From: Ignavibacteriota bacterium
GTDB lineage: Bacteria > Bacteroidota > Ignavibacteria > Ignavibacteriales > Melioribacteraceae
NCBI GenBank assembly: GCA_016708125.1
Contig: JADJGF010000001.1
Location: 1,510,001 to 1,574,000 of the forward strand
DNA length: 64,000 bases
Reading direction: 5' to 3'
Shown here: positions 1 to 8,013 of the stretch, piece after piece
Numbering within the stretch: position 1 is the stretch's first letter
How the letters are laid out: every line of letters begins with the position of its first letter
The notes under the pieces: generated by a model
The model's database searches: none
What the model was told of the DNA's origin: nothing
What the model saw: only the letters and a program-made list of their open reading frames with translations
Program-made: the position numbers and the translations under genes

Positions 1-2
1 AA

Positions 3-161
3 AATACTATAAAGAAGAATAAAAAAATTAATATTAGAATATCTGAAAACGACCTTACTGCACTGCAAAGAAAAGCTGCTCGAGAAGGAATTCCATACCA
101 AACACTTATTGGAAGTATTTTACATAAATATGTCAGCGGATTTTTGAAAGAAGCTGTATAA
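3..161 (+). CDS. C-terminal part of an RHH/CopG (BrnA-like) antitoxin, cut by window edge
   Basis: The frame opens at the window edge and runs 52 residues to TAA at 159-161. The sequence INIRISENDLTALQRKAA followed by EGIPYQTLIGSILHKYVSG is the typical ribbon-helix-helix antitoxin pattern, where the beta strand binds operator DNA and the following helices dimerise. This tail (G-I-P-Y-Q-T-L-I...L-H-K-Y-V-S-G) is shared by many antitoxins paired with BrnT/RelE-like toxins. The toxin gene, if present, lies left of the window and cannot be seen. The fold is read from motif similarity only. The N-terminus is missing, so operator binding and pairing cannot be judged. Confidence 0.75.
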   Translation, partial: NTIKKNKKINIRISENDLTALQRKAAREGIPYQTLIGSILHKYVSGFLKEAV

Positions 162-185
162 AATAAAAAGCGGACCGAAGTCCGC
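161..185 (-). terminator. Rho-independent terminator with UUCG loop
   Basis: A perfect 6-bp G/C stem (170-175 with 180-185) closes a four-base loop. Read on the minus strand the loop is TTCG, a very stable tetraloop context, and it is followed by TTTTTATTTT. It fits termination of the minus-strand gene cluster that ends at 383, and may also stop the antitoxin transcript from the plus side. Confidence 0.7.
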
Positions 186-382
186 CATTGTTTAAGTGGG
201 TTTGTTGATAATCTAAATCCATTCTAGCTTTATCAACGATTTCTTTTATGACTTTATTTTCTTAACAAATCAATTTCCAAGAGAAAATATGGGATTTATT
301 AAGTGATAATTAAATTACTCTAAATTCTCTTTGATTTGGAAATCCAATATTTTGTTCTTTTAGAGAAAAAAATATTATAAAT
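186..382. other. Intergenic stretch without recognisable gene
   Basis: About 200 bp between the terminator hairpin and the stop of the first minus-strand gene. I see no open frame with a ribosome binding site on either strand. The minus strand carries short blocks that look like decayed coding sequence interrupted by several stops, but I cannot assign a family. Confidence 0.4.
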
Positions 383-814
383 TTAAAAAGGTTCATCTTT
401 CCAAGAATATTCATAATAATTTTTCCCATTAAATTTATAATAAACTTTAGTTTCTGCTCCTCTAAAAACCCAATTTACTTCTAAATCGTGATAACCATTA
501 GTTTTTACAGGTAATATTTTCGGATGATTACCATGACAATATATACCATTAAGAATAAGTTTATAGTTGTTATTTAACCAAACATAAACACGCAAAGAAT
601 CACCACTTACGACAGATAAATCATTAAATTTATCATTATTAATGTCAATAATACTTAAACAAAAATCATTTTTGTTTCCATCGAGAAGCAGTTTGTTTAA
701 TAGATCTAATTGAGTGTGGTTTTGTGCTTTTGTAGTTTGTGCAGATGACAAAACAATTAGCATTAAGTAAACGGCAATATGTTGTATTTTTAACAAATTT
801 AATAATTTATTCAT
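383..814 (-). CDS. Secreted hypothetical protein with FG-GAP/EF-hand-like motif
   Basis: A 143-residue protein with a Sec signal peptide of about 30 residues (hydrophobic MLIVLSSA then QTTKAQ). Residues 57-65 read D-I-N-N-D-K-F-N-D-L, the calcium-binding loop pattern seen in FG-GAP/VCBS beta-propeller blades and EF-hands. The length would hold only one or two blades, so it may be a small exported domain. Most downstream gene of the minus-strand cluster. No function is assigned; a periplasmic or surface location is the only firm inference. Confidence 0.5.
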   Translation of the reverse strand: MNKLLNLLKIQHIAVYLMLIVLSSAQTTKAQNHTQLDLLNKLLLDGNKNDFCLSIIDINNDKFNDLSVVSGDSLRVYVWLNNNYKLILNGIYCHGNHPKILPVKTNGYHDLEVNWVFRGAETKVYYKFNGKNYYEYSWKDEPF

Positions 815-841
815 ACTAAGTTCCTGATCAATATTAATTTC

Positions 842-1114
842 TTAAATATTTCTTCCTTTGTTCATTTCTCTAGCAATATCTTTTGCATGCTCATTCAATT
901 CATATTTCCTATAGTGATACGAAGCTTGGACAACTGCTAAAAGCCAAAATAAAATACCTATTCCAAATAAAAGAATTGTTGATATTGATATAATACAAAG
1001 GATTAGATTAATAACTCCTGCAAACCATTTTTGTTTTAAAAACAAATAAACAAACGGTAAAAATATTATTAAAAACCACATAATTGCTCCATTAAGTTTT
1101 TCTGAAAAATGCAT
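842..1114 (-). CDS. Small two- to three-helix membrane protein
   Basis: A 90-residue protein with two hydrophobic segments (residues about 10-27 and 31-63, the second long enough for two passes) and a charged, cytoplasmic-looking tail with H-Y-R-K-Y-E and R-E-M-N-K. It resembles uncharacterised small integral membrane proteins found in Bacteroidota. Its start codon abuts the stop of the upstream gene 1115-1348, so the two are almost certainly cotranscribed. I do not recognise a family. Confidence 0.55.
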   Translation of the reverse strand: MHFSEKLNGAIMWFLIIFLPFVYLFLKQKWFAGVINLILCIISISTILLFGIGILFWLLAVVQASYHYRKYELNEHAKDIAREMNKGRNI

Positions 1115-1348
1115 TTATAAATTTACAGTAACATCTGTAGCACCGTATGATCCCCAACTGCCCTCATTGTTGCCATCAACAAAAATGTCACCTTCTTGTC
1201 CATATTCAACATCAAATTCTGCAACTCCATGTGTATCTGTATATTCAGGACCTTTCATTCCACCAGCTAAACCATTTACTTCTAAAGTGACACGATGATT
1301 GTTAACTGGTTCATCATTTCTTAATACTGTAACTGTTATTGTAGGCAT
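1115..1348 (-). CDS. Small beta-rich protein (Ig/carboxypeptidase-regulatory-like)
   Basis: A 77-residue protein with no signal peptide. The pattern of alternating strands, with V-T-V-L-R-N-D-E-P-V near the start, an L-E-V-N strand and T-D-T-H-G-V-A-E-F-D-V in the middle, is what is seen in small Ig-like domains where a 'T-D-x-x-G-x-A-x-F' strand follows a G-rich turn. It directly precedes the small membrane protein gene with no gap. The role is unknown. Confidence 0.5.
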   Translation of the reverse strand: MPTITVTVLRNDEPVNNHRVTLEVNGLAGGMKGPEYTDTHGVAEFDVEYGQEGDIFVDGNNEGSWGSYGATDVTVNL

Positions 1349-1389
1349 TTTTTTCTCCTATAGATTTATAAAACTTTTTTTAACTATTT

Positions 1390-2331
1390 TTATGGTTTAT
1401 AAACAAAACTCAAATTCAAGTTAGAAAAACCCATTTCCCTTCCGGTTAATGACTCAAAATAATGATACTCTAAACCAACCCCGATATCATAAAAATTTGG
1501 AATTTTATAAACTGCACCAATATTTAGATTGAATCCAATTTGGTCAAAATCATTTGGAGGTAAATAGGCTAAGCCAAATGAAGCATATGGTATAACAGGA
1601 ATATTCTCTTTCTCCAGTATTCTTTTACCATTTGCTCCAATATTTATTGTAAGAGGTATTACTTCAAACTCATTTGTATATGTCGATTTGTAATTATACT
1701 CACCAAATCCATAAGTATAAGTATTTTTTTCTCTCACACTTTTATATCCTATTCCAAATGAATAAAAGAAAAAATCATTTAAAGGCTTAATTAAAGTATA
1801 ATCAAAAGCAAATCCTTGAACAGCACTACCTAATGTTACTTTATGTTGAACATCCTTAAAAAAATTAGATGAACTTGTTGAGTAGTTGTTTGAATTGTTT
1901 TTATAATTATTATTTGATAAATGAGTTTTATTTCCAAGTGTATCAACATTGTCATCTATTGTATTCGTGCTTAATTGTTTTGATTCAAGTGTACCCGTAT
2001 ATTTAATTACATCTCCTTTAACATTTATTGAGGTAGAGCTGCCAATAAATAAAAATGTTTGAGTAACATAGTAATGAGAGTTAATTAAGTTATCACCATT
2101 TAACGTAGAGATTGCATTGTTTATTGCGTCATCAATATTTGCTCTTCCAAAAGGGATAAAGTTAAAAAGTGAAAAGTGGCTCGCACTTCCTTCAGTATTT
2201 CCCAATACTTCATATTTTATGGTTTCTCCATTATCATTAACCAAAGGTTTGGCGGCTGGCGAAATTCCTTGAGGAATTGTAGTGCAACCAATTAGGGAAA
2301 ATGAAAATATAATTAGGATTATAGTTTTCAT
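1390..2331 (-). CDS. Lipoprotein with N-terminal paralogous domain and beta-barrel-like C-terminus
   Basis: A 313-residue lipoprotein precursor with lipobox L-I-G-C at residues 13-16. Residues about 20-115 are clearly paralogous to the whole of the next gene upstream: both have the K-Y-E-V-L-G-x-x-E-G-S motif, the F-S-L-F-x-x-I-P-F-G block and the V-K-G-D-V-x-K strand. After a Ser/Asn-rich linker (about 130-155) the C-terminal half has amphipathic strands ending in F-V-Y-K-P, like an outer-membrane beta-barrel. A lipoprotein anchor joined to a barrel-like region is unusual. Part of its 3' end is duplicated in degraded form at about 3265-3366. Confidence 0.6.
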   Translation of the reverse strand: MKTIILIIFSFSLIGCTTIPQGISPAAKPLVNDNGETIKYEVLGNTEGSASHFSLFNFIPFGRANIDDAINNAISTLNGDNLINSHYYVTQTFLFIGSSTSINVKGDVIKYTGTLESKQLSTNTIDDNVDTLGNKTHLSNNNYKNNSNNYSTSSSNFFKDVQHKVTLGSAVQGFAFDYTLIKPLNDFFFYSFGIGYKSVREKNTYTYGFGEYNYKSTYTNEFEVIPLTINIGANGKRILEKENIPVIPYASFGLAYLPPNDFDQIGFNLNIGAVYKIPNFYDIGVGLEYHYFESLTGREMGFSNLNLSFVYKP

Positions 2332-2332
2332 A

Positions 2333-2689
2333 TTATTTTCCTCCCTTTATTTTTACAACATCACCTTTAACTTCAACATTAGTATAAGTGCCAATAAAAT
2401 AAAACGAGGTCCTTGTCCAGTACCTTGGATTGATTAAAGCATCACCATTTAAATTGGCTACCGCATCATTAATAGCAGCTTTTGAATCAACACTTCCAAA
2501 TGGAATTATTCCGAACAGACTAAAATACCCTGAGCTTCCTTCACTTTGCCCCAGGACTTCATATTTGATATTATCACCATTTTCATTTGTTAATGGAACA
2601 GAGGAAGCTTCATATCCAATTGGTATAACCGAGCAAGATGACAAAAAAAGAATTAAAATAAGAAATTTACCTAGTGAAATTTGCCTCAT
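2333..2689 (-). CDS. Small lipoprotein, paralogue of the N-terminal domain of the neighbouring gene
   Basis: A 118-residue lipoprotein precursor (lipobox L-S-S-C at residues 16-19). After the anchor it contains only the domain shared with residues 20-115 of the adjacent 313-residue protein, including the E-V-L-G-x-S-E-G-S motif and I-I-P-F-G. Its stop and the start of the 313-residue gene are one base apart, so they form one transcript. The pair probably arose by tandem duplication, with the second copy gaining or losing the barrel-like domain. No function known. Confidence 0.6.
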   Translation of the reverse strand: MRQISLGKFLILILFLSSCSVIPIGYEASSVPLTNENGDNIKYEVLGQSEGSSGYFSLFGIIPFGSVDSKAAINDAVANLNGDALINPRYWTRTSFYFIGTYTNVEVKGDVVKIKGGK

Positions 2690-2758
2690 GGACTTCTCCT
2701 TACTGTTTACATTACTTCGTTATAAAATTTATTTTTAATTGTTATGGATAAAAAATGG

Positions 2759-3217
2759 TTATAATTTTAAAAAATAATAGATGTAATCGTAATCATCCCT
2801 TCCAGAATTATCTATATAATGATTATGTCCTTCAATCTTCATTCTACCATCTGTCAAGTAAATTATTTTTTGTGTTTCAATGACAAAGCCAGGTTCCCAT
2901 TTTAAATTTAAAGTACAATCTGCTGCGTCTGAAATATCCACCGAATTTATGCCCCAATCACAATCTTCCGGATGGCATTGTCCCCACATATGGATTTTAT
3001 ACATATCATTATATATCCAAATTATTGCTTTTGTAATACCACGAGTCTCTTCATCTTCATTTATCCAAGTTCCTTCAAATTGAGGATTCGTGCAAACTGT
3101 TGATATTTCATCTTGATTTTCCTCTTTGGTTGGTGATGAAGTATTTGAATCTGAACAAGCATTTATAAAAAGAATAAGTATTATTGTGAAAACATTTATA
3201 ATAATTATCTGTTTCAT
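2759..3217 (-). CDS. Hypothetical lipoprotein
   Basis: A 152-residue protein with signal peptide and lipobox I-N-A-C (Cys21), followed by a Ser/Thr/Glu-rich linker and a compact domain with four further cysteines (residues about 42, 81, 85, 96), including the pair in Q-C-H-P-E-D-C-D-W. Those Cys could form disulfides in the periplasm. It lies in the same direction as its neighbours with short gaps. I do not recognise the family. Confidence 0.55.
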   Translation of the reverse strand: MKQIIIINVFTIILILFINACSDSNTSSPTKEENQDEISTVCTNPQFEGTWINEDEETRGITKAIIWIYNDMYKIHMWGQCHPEDCDWGINSVDISDAADCTLNLKWEPGFVIETQKIIYLTDGRMKIEGHNHYIDNSGRDDYDYIYYFLKL

Positions 3218-3261
3218 ATTAATATCTCAATTATTTAGAAGTATTTTATTATCACTTTAAA

Positions 3262-3366
3262 TCAGAAAACAAAACTCAAATTCAAATTAGAAAAACCCAT
3301 TTCATCCCGGTTTATGTCTCAAAATAATGATACTCTAAACCAACCCCGATATTGAAAAAATTTTGT
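3262..3366 (-). pseudogene. Decayed 3' end of a third copy of the barrel-lipoprotein gene
   Basis: About 100 bp match the 3' end of the 313-residue lipoprotein gene (1399-1500) at roughly 90% by eye. Read on the minus strand it still encodes the I-G-V-G-L-E-Y-H-Y-F-E strand, but then meets an in-frame stop, and a one-base deletion shifts the remaining codons. The rest of the gene is absent. This shows that the locus once held at least three copies, or that the 3' end was duplicated during a rearrangement. Confidence 0.75.
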
Positions 3367-3368
3367 AT

Positions 3369-3758
3369 CTATTTTGAAGCAATACTTGCAATTGCAGCAA
3401 TTATTCCAATAGTATAAATTGTAAGAAGTAATCCAGTATTTGTAGCGGCTCTACTAGTATTTCTTACAATATCTCTCATCATTTCCATTTTCTTTTCTTC
3501 ATTTGTCTTTTTGTTATTGTTTTCTTCAACTTTTATTTCTTTAATTTCATTTTTTAAATATTCGATTTCCCAATTTTCAGGTTCTTTAATTATTATTAAC
3601 TTATCATAATTATCTTGGACAAGTTTTCCATTTACAATTTCATTATTATTTAATTCAATTGTTATATTTGGTAATTCATGAATTGAATCAATCGAAGATG
3701 TAGTTCCACAACTTATAAGTGTAGTAAGCAGCAAAATAGAAATTAAAATTCTTTTCAT
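3369..3758 (-). CDS. Small lipoprotein with C-terminal membrane segment
   Basis: A 129-residue protein with lipobox L-I-S-C (Cys17). Residues 28-75 form a short strand-rich domain (I-T-I-E-L-N-N-N-E-I-V-N-G-K-L) of the kind that recurs in lipoproteins sensing or binding small ligands, then a charged helical stretch, then a hydrophobic C-terminal helix (about 109-127). It is first in the minus-strand lipoprotein cluster. It abuts the pseudogene remnant downstream. No function assigned. Confidence 0.5.
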   Translation of the reverse strand: MKRILISILLLTTLISCGTTSSIDSIHELPNITIELNNNEIVNGKLVQDNYDKLIIIKEPENWEIEYLKNEIKEIKVEENNNKKTNEEKKMEMMRDIVRNTSRAATNTGLLLTIYTIGIIAAIASIASK

Positions 3759-3899
3759 ATTTCTTCCTTGTTATTATCTATATTTTTCGTTTTTCAATCG
3801 CAATTAATAGCCAAGCTGCCTATAAATAAATTCTGTTATTAAATTTACTTTTCTTTTAAAGTCTATTTTTAATTTAGAGTTGTGTTTGATTATCTAAAA

Positions 3900-3953
3900 G
3901 TGAACTGTGTAATTTTACTCAGAGGAGGCAATGTCTAATTTGACACAGTTCAC
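3900..3953. repeat. 54-bp segment bounded by perfect 11-bp inverted repeats
   Basis: The eleven bases at 3900-3910 (gtgaactgtgt) are the exact reverse complement of 3943-3953, separated by 32 bp containing an AGGAGG-like stretch. It sits between two minus-strand genes, five bases after the stop of the 477-residue gene. It could be a joined pair of insertion-sequence ends (the 'ctgtgt' ends recall IS256-type termini), a weak operator, or a hairpin; it lacks a T-tract, so it is not a typical terminator. Confidence 0.5.
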
Positions 3954-3958
3954 AATTA

Positions 3959-5392
3959 TTATTGAAGATAATTGTTTAACTGTTTCTCAAAAATATTTTT
4001 GTTAGTTACTTTTTCTTTTAGGTGTTTTTCAAAGCTACTTAAATATTTATGGTATTTAATTCTCACTGATTTTTTTAAAGTTAACTTATCTTGTTCAGCC
4101 CCATTTATCAAAGTTGGAATTATTCCTTTATTTCCGAGAAAATAATCTGCATATTTTTGAACAATGTGGTTTCTATTATTTTGTCCATTAGAAATTAAAT
4201 GCACAGCTTTTTCCAAATCCCAATTATTCTTAGCTAAATAGTAAATAAACATTTCTTTTGTATATCTTATTATGGTTTTTCTTCTAATTGGTCTATCACC
4301 ATTTGAGTTTAGTAACTCAGTTGTTTGAGAAATGTTAAATTTATTTTCTCTGAGAATCTTTAATAAATTAATTTGTGCCTTATCCAAACCATTATTTTCA
4401 CTGGATTTACTTTCTTTGATTTGAGTTCTAATAATGTGTTCAGACAAAGTAAATTCCCTTAAATCTTTAATCGCAATTTCAAAAGCAATTTTTATTGCAT
4501 CAATCTTTTCTTTTGACAATTTACATTTTGTGGTTAAAAATAAAGCTCCAAGATCACAGTAGTTTTTATCTTTTCTATTGCTCATAAATGGGATTTGATA
4601 TGAATATTTAATTCCTTTAAAATATGAATGAAACAATGCTGATTCTATTAACATTTCCATATCGTTTTCAGAATCAAAAGGAATTTGATTGATATAATTT
4701 TTCCTATAAAAAACTTTAAAAGTATCAATATATTTAACAACATTTTCTTGCTTAAAAATTTTACTTATCTTTAAGAAAAACTCTGTTGAAAAATCCTTTT
4801 TTATAATCTCAAACATTAAAGTATCAAATTTGCCGCCATCTATTATATCATAAACATCATTTAAGTGATTCATACTTCCAATAATTTTTTCATCAAGGTT
4901 ATTGAAGCATCTATCAAAATTCTTTTCAAAAAATAAATTTGGACAGTTTATTCTAAGTCGATTTTCTTCCGAATCATATTCAAGCGGTTTTATTAGGCAG
5001 ATCTTATCATCAAGAATAGTTTCTAAAACGAATTTTTTTTTAAGTAGACTTTCCGGCAATCCAAAATCCAAACGACCAAGATAACCTTTAACATGCATTG
5101 ATTTAAAAAATGCCAAAACACCATATAATTTTTGAATTAAATATTCTTTTGAGGCGATTTTTGTATTAACAATTGCCGGTGTGAATGGTATTCTATTAAA
5201 TTTAATTGGTGTGAATTTATTATCATCGAGATACAAATATTGGGCATTCATAAAAATCAATTCGTTAGTATTGAAAAGGTTTGACAGATTTGTTAAAAAC
5301 TTTTGTAAATATTCTATTGGAGTTTCAAAACCTTGCTTTTCTGATTTACTTGTAATTTCTGATAAAACAGTTAAAATATTATTTGATTTCAT
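3959..5392 (-). CDS. Unrecognised 477-aa protein with two C-terminal Fis-like HTH units
   Basis: No signal peptide or membrane segment, so cytoplasmic. Residues about 1-330 have no motif I recognise; the N-terminal third might be a GAF-like sensory fold. The C-terminal part carries two helix-turn-helix-like units resembling HTH_8/Fis domains of sigma-54 activators: residues about 342-375 (L-L-K-I-L-R-E-N-K-F-N-I-S-Q-T-T-E-L-L) and about 385-405 (Y-L-A-K-N-N-W-D-L-E-K-A-V-H-L-I). There is no AAA+ domain, so it would not be a classical sigma-54 activator. It is divergent from the DUF502 gene across a 160-bp AT-rich gap. Function unknown; DNA binding is an inference. Confidence 0.45.
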   Translation of the reverse strand: MKSNNILTVLSEITSKSEKQGFETPIEYLQKFLTNLSNLFNTNELIFMNAQYLYLDDNKFTPIKFNRIPFTPAIVNTKIASKEYLIQKLYGVLAFFKSMHVKGYLGRLDFGLPESLLKKKFVLETILDDKICLIKPLEYDSEENRLRINCPNLFFEKNFDRCFNNLDEKIIGSMNHLNDVYDIIDGGKFDTLMFEIIKKDFSTEFFLKISKIFKQENVVKYIDTFKVFYRKNYINQIPFDSENDMEMLIESALFHSYFKGIKYSYQIPFMSNRKDKNYCDLGALFLTTKCKLSKEKIDAIKIAFEIAIKDLREFTLSEHIIRTQIKESKSSENNGLDKAQINLLKILRENKFNISQTTELLNSNGDRPIRRKTIIRYTKEMFIYYLAKNNWDLEKAVHLISNGQNNRNHIVQKYADYFLGNKGIIPTLINGAEQDKLTLKKSVRIKYHKYLSSFEKHLKEKVTNKNIFEKQLNNYLQ

Positions 5393-5554
5393 AATTTATA
5401 TTTGATAAGTAATTTAAATAAATAGTCCAAATAATTTTGATTTTGAATTCATTAATCATAATAAAAATTATTAAATTATTAATCAATATTTTAATAATGC
5501 AAAGGTGATAATTTAATATTTTAAGAATGTGAAAATATTTTCTTGAGGTGTTTG

Positions 5555-6166
5555 GTGATTAGAGTAAAATCATTTATTTCAACAACATTTATCGGAGGAT
5601 TTTTAATTTTTCTTCCGCTTGTAATTTTAGCAATTACAATAAATTGGATTTTTGAATTTGTATCTCAAAACTTAAATCCAATCTCATCAATACTTGTTCA
5701 AACAACAAAAATTCACGAATATTTGGCTCTTCTAATTTCAATAATAATTTTTTTAGGAATTTGTTTTTTACTCGGATTATTTGTGAAAACTCGTTACGGA
5801 AATTTTGCATACAATTTATTTGAAGAAAATATTCTTAAAAAAGTTCCGGGTTACAGAATAATTAAGGAAACAATTGTTCAACTTTTCGGAAGTCAAAAAA
5901 ATCTTTTTTCCGGAGTTGCGTTAATTAATTTATTTGGAAATGAAACTTTAACAACCGCATTTATTACAGACGAACATTCAAACGGATGGTTTACGGTTTT
6001 TATTCCATCGGGACCGGCTCCAACGGCGGGATTTACATATCATCTTCCGGCAAAATATGTTCATAAAATTAATTATCCAATTGATTTAGCAATGAAAACA
6101 ATTATTAGTCTTGGTGCGGGATCAAAAAATATTCTTGAAATGTATAATGTTGAAAAAAATAAATAA
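5555..6166 (+). CDS. DUF502 family inner-membrane protein
   Basis: About 203 residues with two membrane helices (residues about 7-28 and 55-80) followed by a cytoplasmic or periplasmic domain. The motifs G-x-x-I-x-L-P-L near the start, the P-G-Y-R-I-I-K-E-T block, and F-I-P-S-G-P-A-P-T-A-G-F define the DUF502 family, whose biochemical role is unknown. A TTG start at 5543 is possible, but the GTG at 5555 has TTGAGG six bases upstream and gives the usual family N-terminus, so I chose it. The hypothetical secreted protein follows six bases later. Confidence 0.85.
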   Translation: MIRVKSFISTTFIGGFLIFLPLVILAITINWIFEFVSQNLNPISSILVQTTKIHEYLALLISIIIFLGICFLLGLFVKTRYGNFAYNLFEENILKKVPGYRIIKETIVQLFGSQKNLFSGVALINLFGNETLTTAFITDEHSNGWFTVFIPSGPAPTAGFTYHLPAKYVHKINYPIDLAMKTIISLGAGSKNILEMYNVEKNK

Positions 6167-6171
6167 ATTGC

Positions 6172-6603
6172 ATGAAGTCTTATATGAATTTATCAAAATT
6201 GATTTTCACAATATTATTTTTTTCATCATTAATTTCCTTTGCACAAAACAGCACAAGTCAAGATTCAATAAAAAATATATCAGAATATAAACTTCGACTA
6301 AATGATAATTCACTTTACATTTCTCCGCTCTTCTCTTTTAAAATGCCAATTTATGAAGATCCATATTCCCAATTAATTTTGCCAAATTTTGAAGAACAAA
6401 TTCCGCAGACCGAAGCAGTTTCAATGATGAAGTTAAGAAATAATATTAATCAAAGTTTGCAGATTTACCGACAAGGAATGATCAAAAATGATTTAGGAGT
6501 TGTTGGTGATATTTTAGGATATACAAATGCCGCCGCCGCAATTGGTTTAGCCGCTTATCATGTTTATAAATATAAAGATCATTACGGGTTTAAGAAAAAG
6601 TAA
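6172..6603 (+). CDS. Secreted hypothetical protein
   Basis: A 143-residue protein with a Sec signal peptide ending near S-F-A-Q. The start could be 6172 or the in-frame ATG at 6184. The mature part has no cysteine pairs and ends in a mildly hydrophobic Ala-rich segment and a basic tail (H-Y-G-F-K-K-K). The codons for that tail recur at 8070-8098, downstream of the next gene, showing a duplication. Probably cotranscribed with the DUF502 gene. Function unknown. Confidence 0.5.
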   Translation: MKSYMNLSKLIFTILFFSSLISFAQNSTSQDSIKNISEYKLRLNDNSLYISPLFSFKMPIYEDPYSQLILPNFEEQIPQTEAVSMMKLRNNINQSLQIYRQGMIKNDLGVVGDILGYTNAAAAIGLAAYHVYKYKDHYGFKKK

Positions 6604-6800
6604 ATCAAAATAAATTTATTTCATATTTGACAAATTCTTTTGCTGCCAATGTTCAAACAAGCAACTAAATTTTATTAATTGTTTCTTAAAAAACATTCGA
6701 GATGACACATTTTTGTAATTTCGAATCCGATGATTTTTATCTGAAGGGAAATATCTAAAGTTAAAAAGATGACACCTTTTCCCAAGGTGGCATCTTTAAC
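6577..6800 (+). repeat. Left copy of a ~230-bp imperfect direct repeat
   Basis: Begins in the last codons of the 143-residue gene and runs through the following gap. Blocks matching 8070-8232 are the gene tail plus stop (6578-6606), a 'cattcga-atgacacatttttgt' block (6692-6715) and a hairpin ending at 6797. The two copies flank the propeller lipoprotein gene 6961-8013. Confidence 0.65.
6765..6797 (+). terminator. Hairpin, probable terminator of the DUF502/143-aa transcript
   Basis: A 14-bp stem with one mismatch (6765-6778 with 6784-6797), loop of five bases, ending in a short T run. The remaining gap 6604-6960 holds the direct-repeat copy and the promoter region of the following lipoprotein gene; I see no further gene in it. 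Confidence 0.55.
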
Positions 6801-6960
6801 ATTCGTTAATAAAGCCACAATAATAAGCAATACATTATTTATCTTTGTCTAAATAGTTTAATATTTATTTAACTTGAAACGTATTTTTTTTCATATATTG
6901 ATGTCGCATTTAAAAAAGTTTGAATTTAAATACTTTATTAGAAACTTAAAATAAAATTCT

Positions 6961-8013
6961 ATGAAAACCACAAAAGTAAGATTTATAACAATTACGCTTA
7001 TAACTGTATTTGCAATTAGTATATTTTACCTAAATTCTTGCGATGAAGGACCAACCGAACCCAAAATAGAACCAGGAAGAAGAGATTATGTTTGGGAAAT
7101 TGATACGCTTAAAATGCCTTTTTTTAGTTCTTTAGATAAAATATGGGGTAGTAGTGAAAATGATGTCTGGGCAATTGGTCCAGGAGGAGATTTAAGTAAT
7201 ACAATTTATCATTTTGATGGTGGAAAATGGGATACTGATGGTATCTCAAGAGGTATTTCACCTATTTCAATTTGCGGTTTTGGACATAATGATGTTTGGA
7301 TTGGCGGATTAGAAGGAAGAATTTGGCATTACAATGGTGTTGAGTGGAAAGAAAGATTGCGTTTGCCTCATCCACAATTTCTATACAGTGGTTTTATGGA
7401 TATTTACGGTGACAAATCAAGTGATATTTATGCGGTTGGATTTGTTGATAGTACCGATGGTAGGAAAGGAATAATATTTCATTATGATGGTATCGAGTGG
7501 AAAAGAATTAATATTCAACATACTAAAACAACACTTACAAGAATAAAGAGAGGATTAAAAACAAGTAACAATTACTTTATACGAGGTATATTTGAAGATG
7601 ATTGGCAAATGGATACAACAAAAATATTTATGTTTGATGGCGAAAAACTAACAGAGCTTTATTCTGCACCCGATATCCAAGATAAGACAAATTTTATACA
7701 GAATATTGATGGAGAAATGATTTTTGTAATTGGGTATTCACTGAACAGGTTTAGTAAAAATCAATTTCTAAAATACTATAATGTTAATGAATTAAACTTC
7801 GGGGTACAGATTTTTGGTAGGACTATGAAGGATGTATTTTTTAGGATGGAAGATGGTATTGCTCATTATGATGGAAATAATTTAGAATACCTTGTTAATG
7901 ATAATGATGTAAACGTTAGAGAAGGAATATTATTTGAAAAGAAAGGTTTCTTTTTAGCCAATGATTTTAATAATGGTTTAAATTTAGTATATAAAGGCAC
8001 GTTAAAAAAATAA
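6961..8013 (+). CDS. Beta-propeller-like lipoprotein
   Basis: A 350-residue lipoprotein precursor with lipobox L-N-S-C (Cys27). The mature part has repeated units of about 40-50 residues with the pattern I-W/Y-G-S/D-x-x-x-D-V/I-W/Y-A-V/I-G ... I-x-H-F/Y-D/N-G-x-x-W, at about residues 60-95, 100-125, 140-175 and further degenerate copies. This repeat is common in Ignavibacteria surface proteins and reads as WD/Kelch-like propeller blades. A paralogue lies at 14862-16184. The gene sits between two copies of a direct repeat, so it may have been inserted. Ligand unknown. Confidence 0.65.
   Translation: MKTTKVRFITITLITVFAISIFYLNSCDEGPTEPKIEPGRRDYVWEIDTLKMPFFSSLDKIWGSSENDVWAIGPGGDLSNTIYHFDGGKWDTDGISRGISPISICGFGHNDVWIGGLEGRIWHYNGVEWKERLRLPHPQFLYSGFMDIYGDKSSDIYAVGFVDSTDGRKGIIFHYDGIEWKRINIQHTKTTLTRIKRGLKTSNNYFIRGIFEDDWQMDTTKIFMFDGEKLTELYSAPDIQDKTNFIQNIDGEMIFVIGYSLNRFSKNQFLKYYNVNELNFGVQIFGRTMKDVFFRMEDGIAHYDGNNLEYLVNDNDVNVREGILFEKKGFFLANDFNNGLNLVYKGTLKK

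Noticed and set aside
2430..2738. 102-codon frame on the plus strand
   Set aside because: It lies wholly antisense to the lipoprotein gene 2333-2689 and its start region, has no plausible family sequence and no ribosome binding site.
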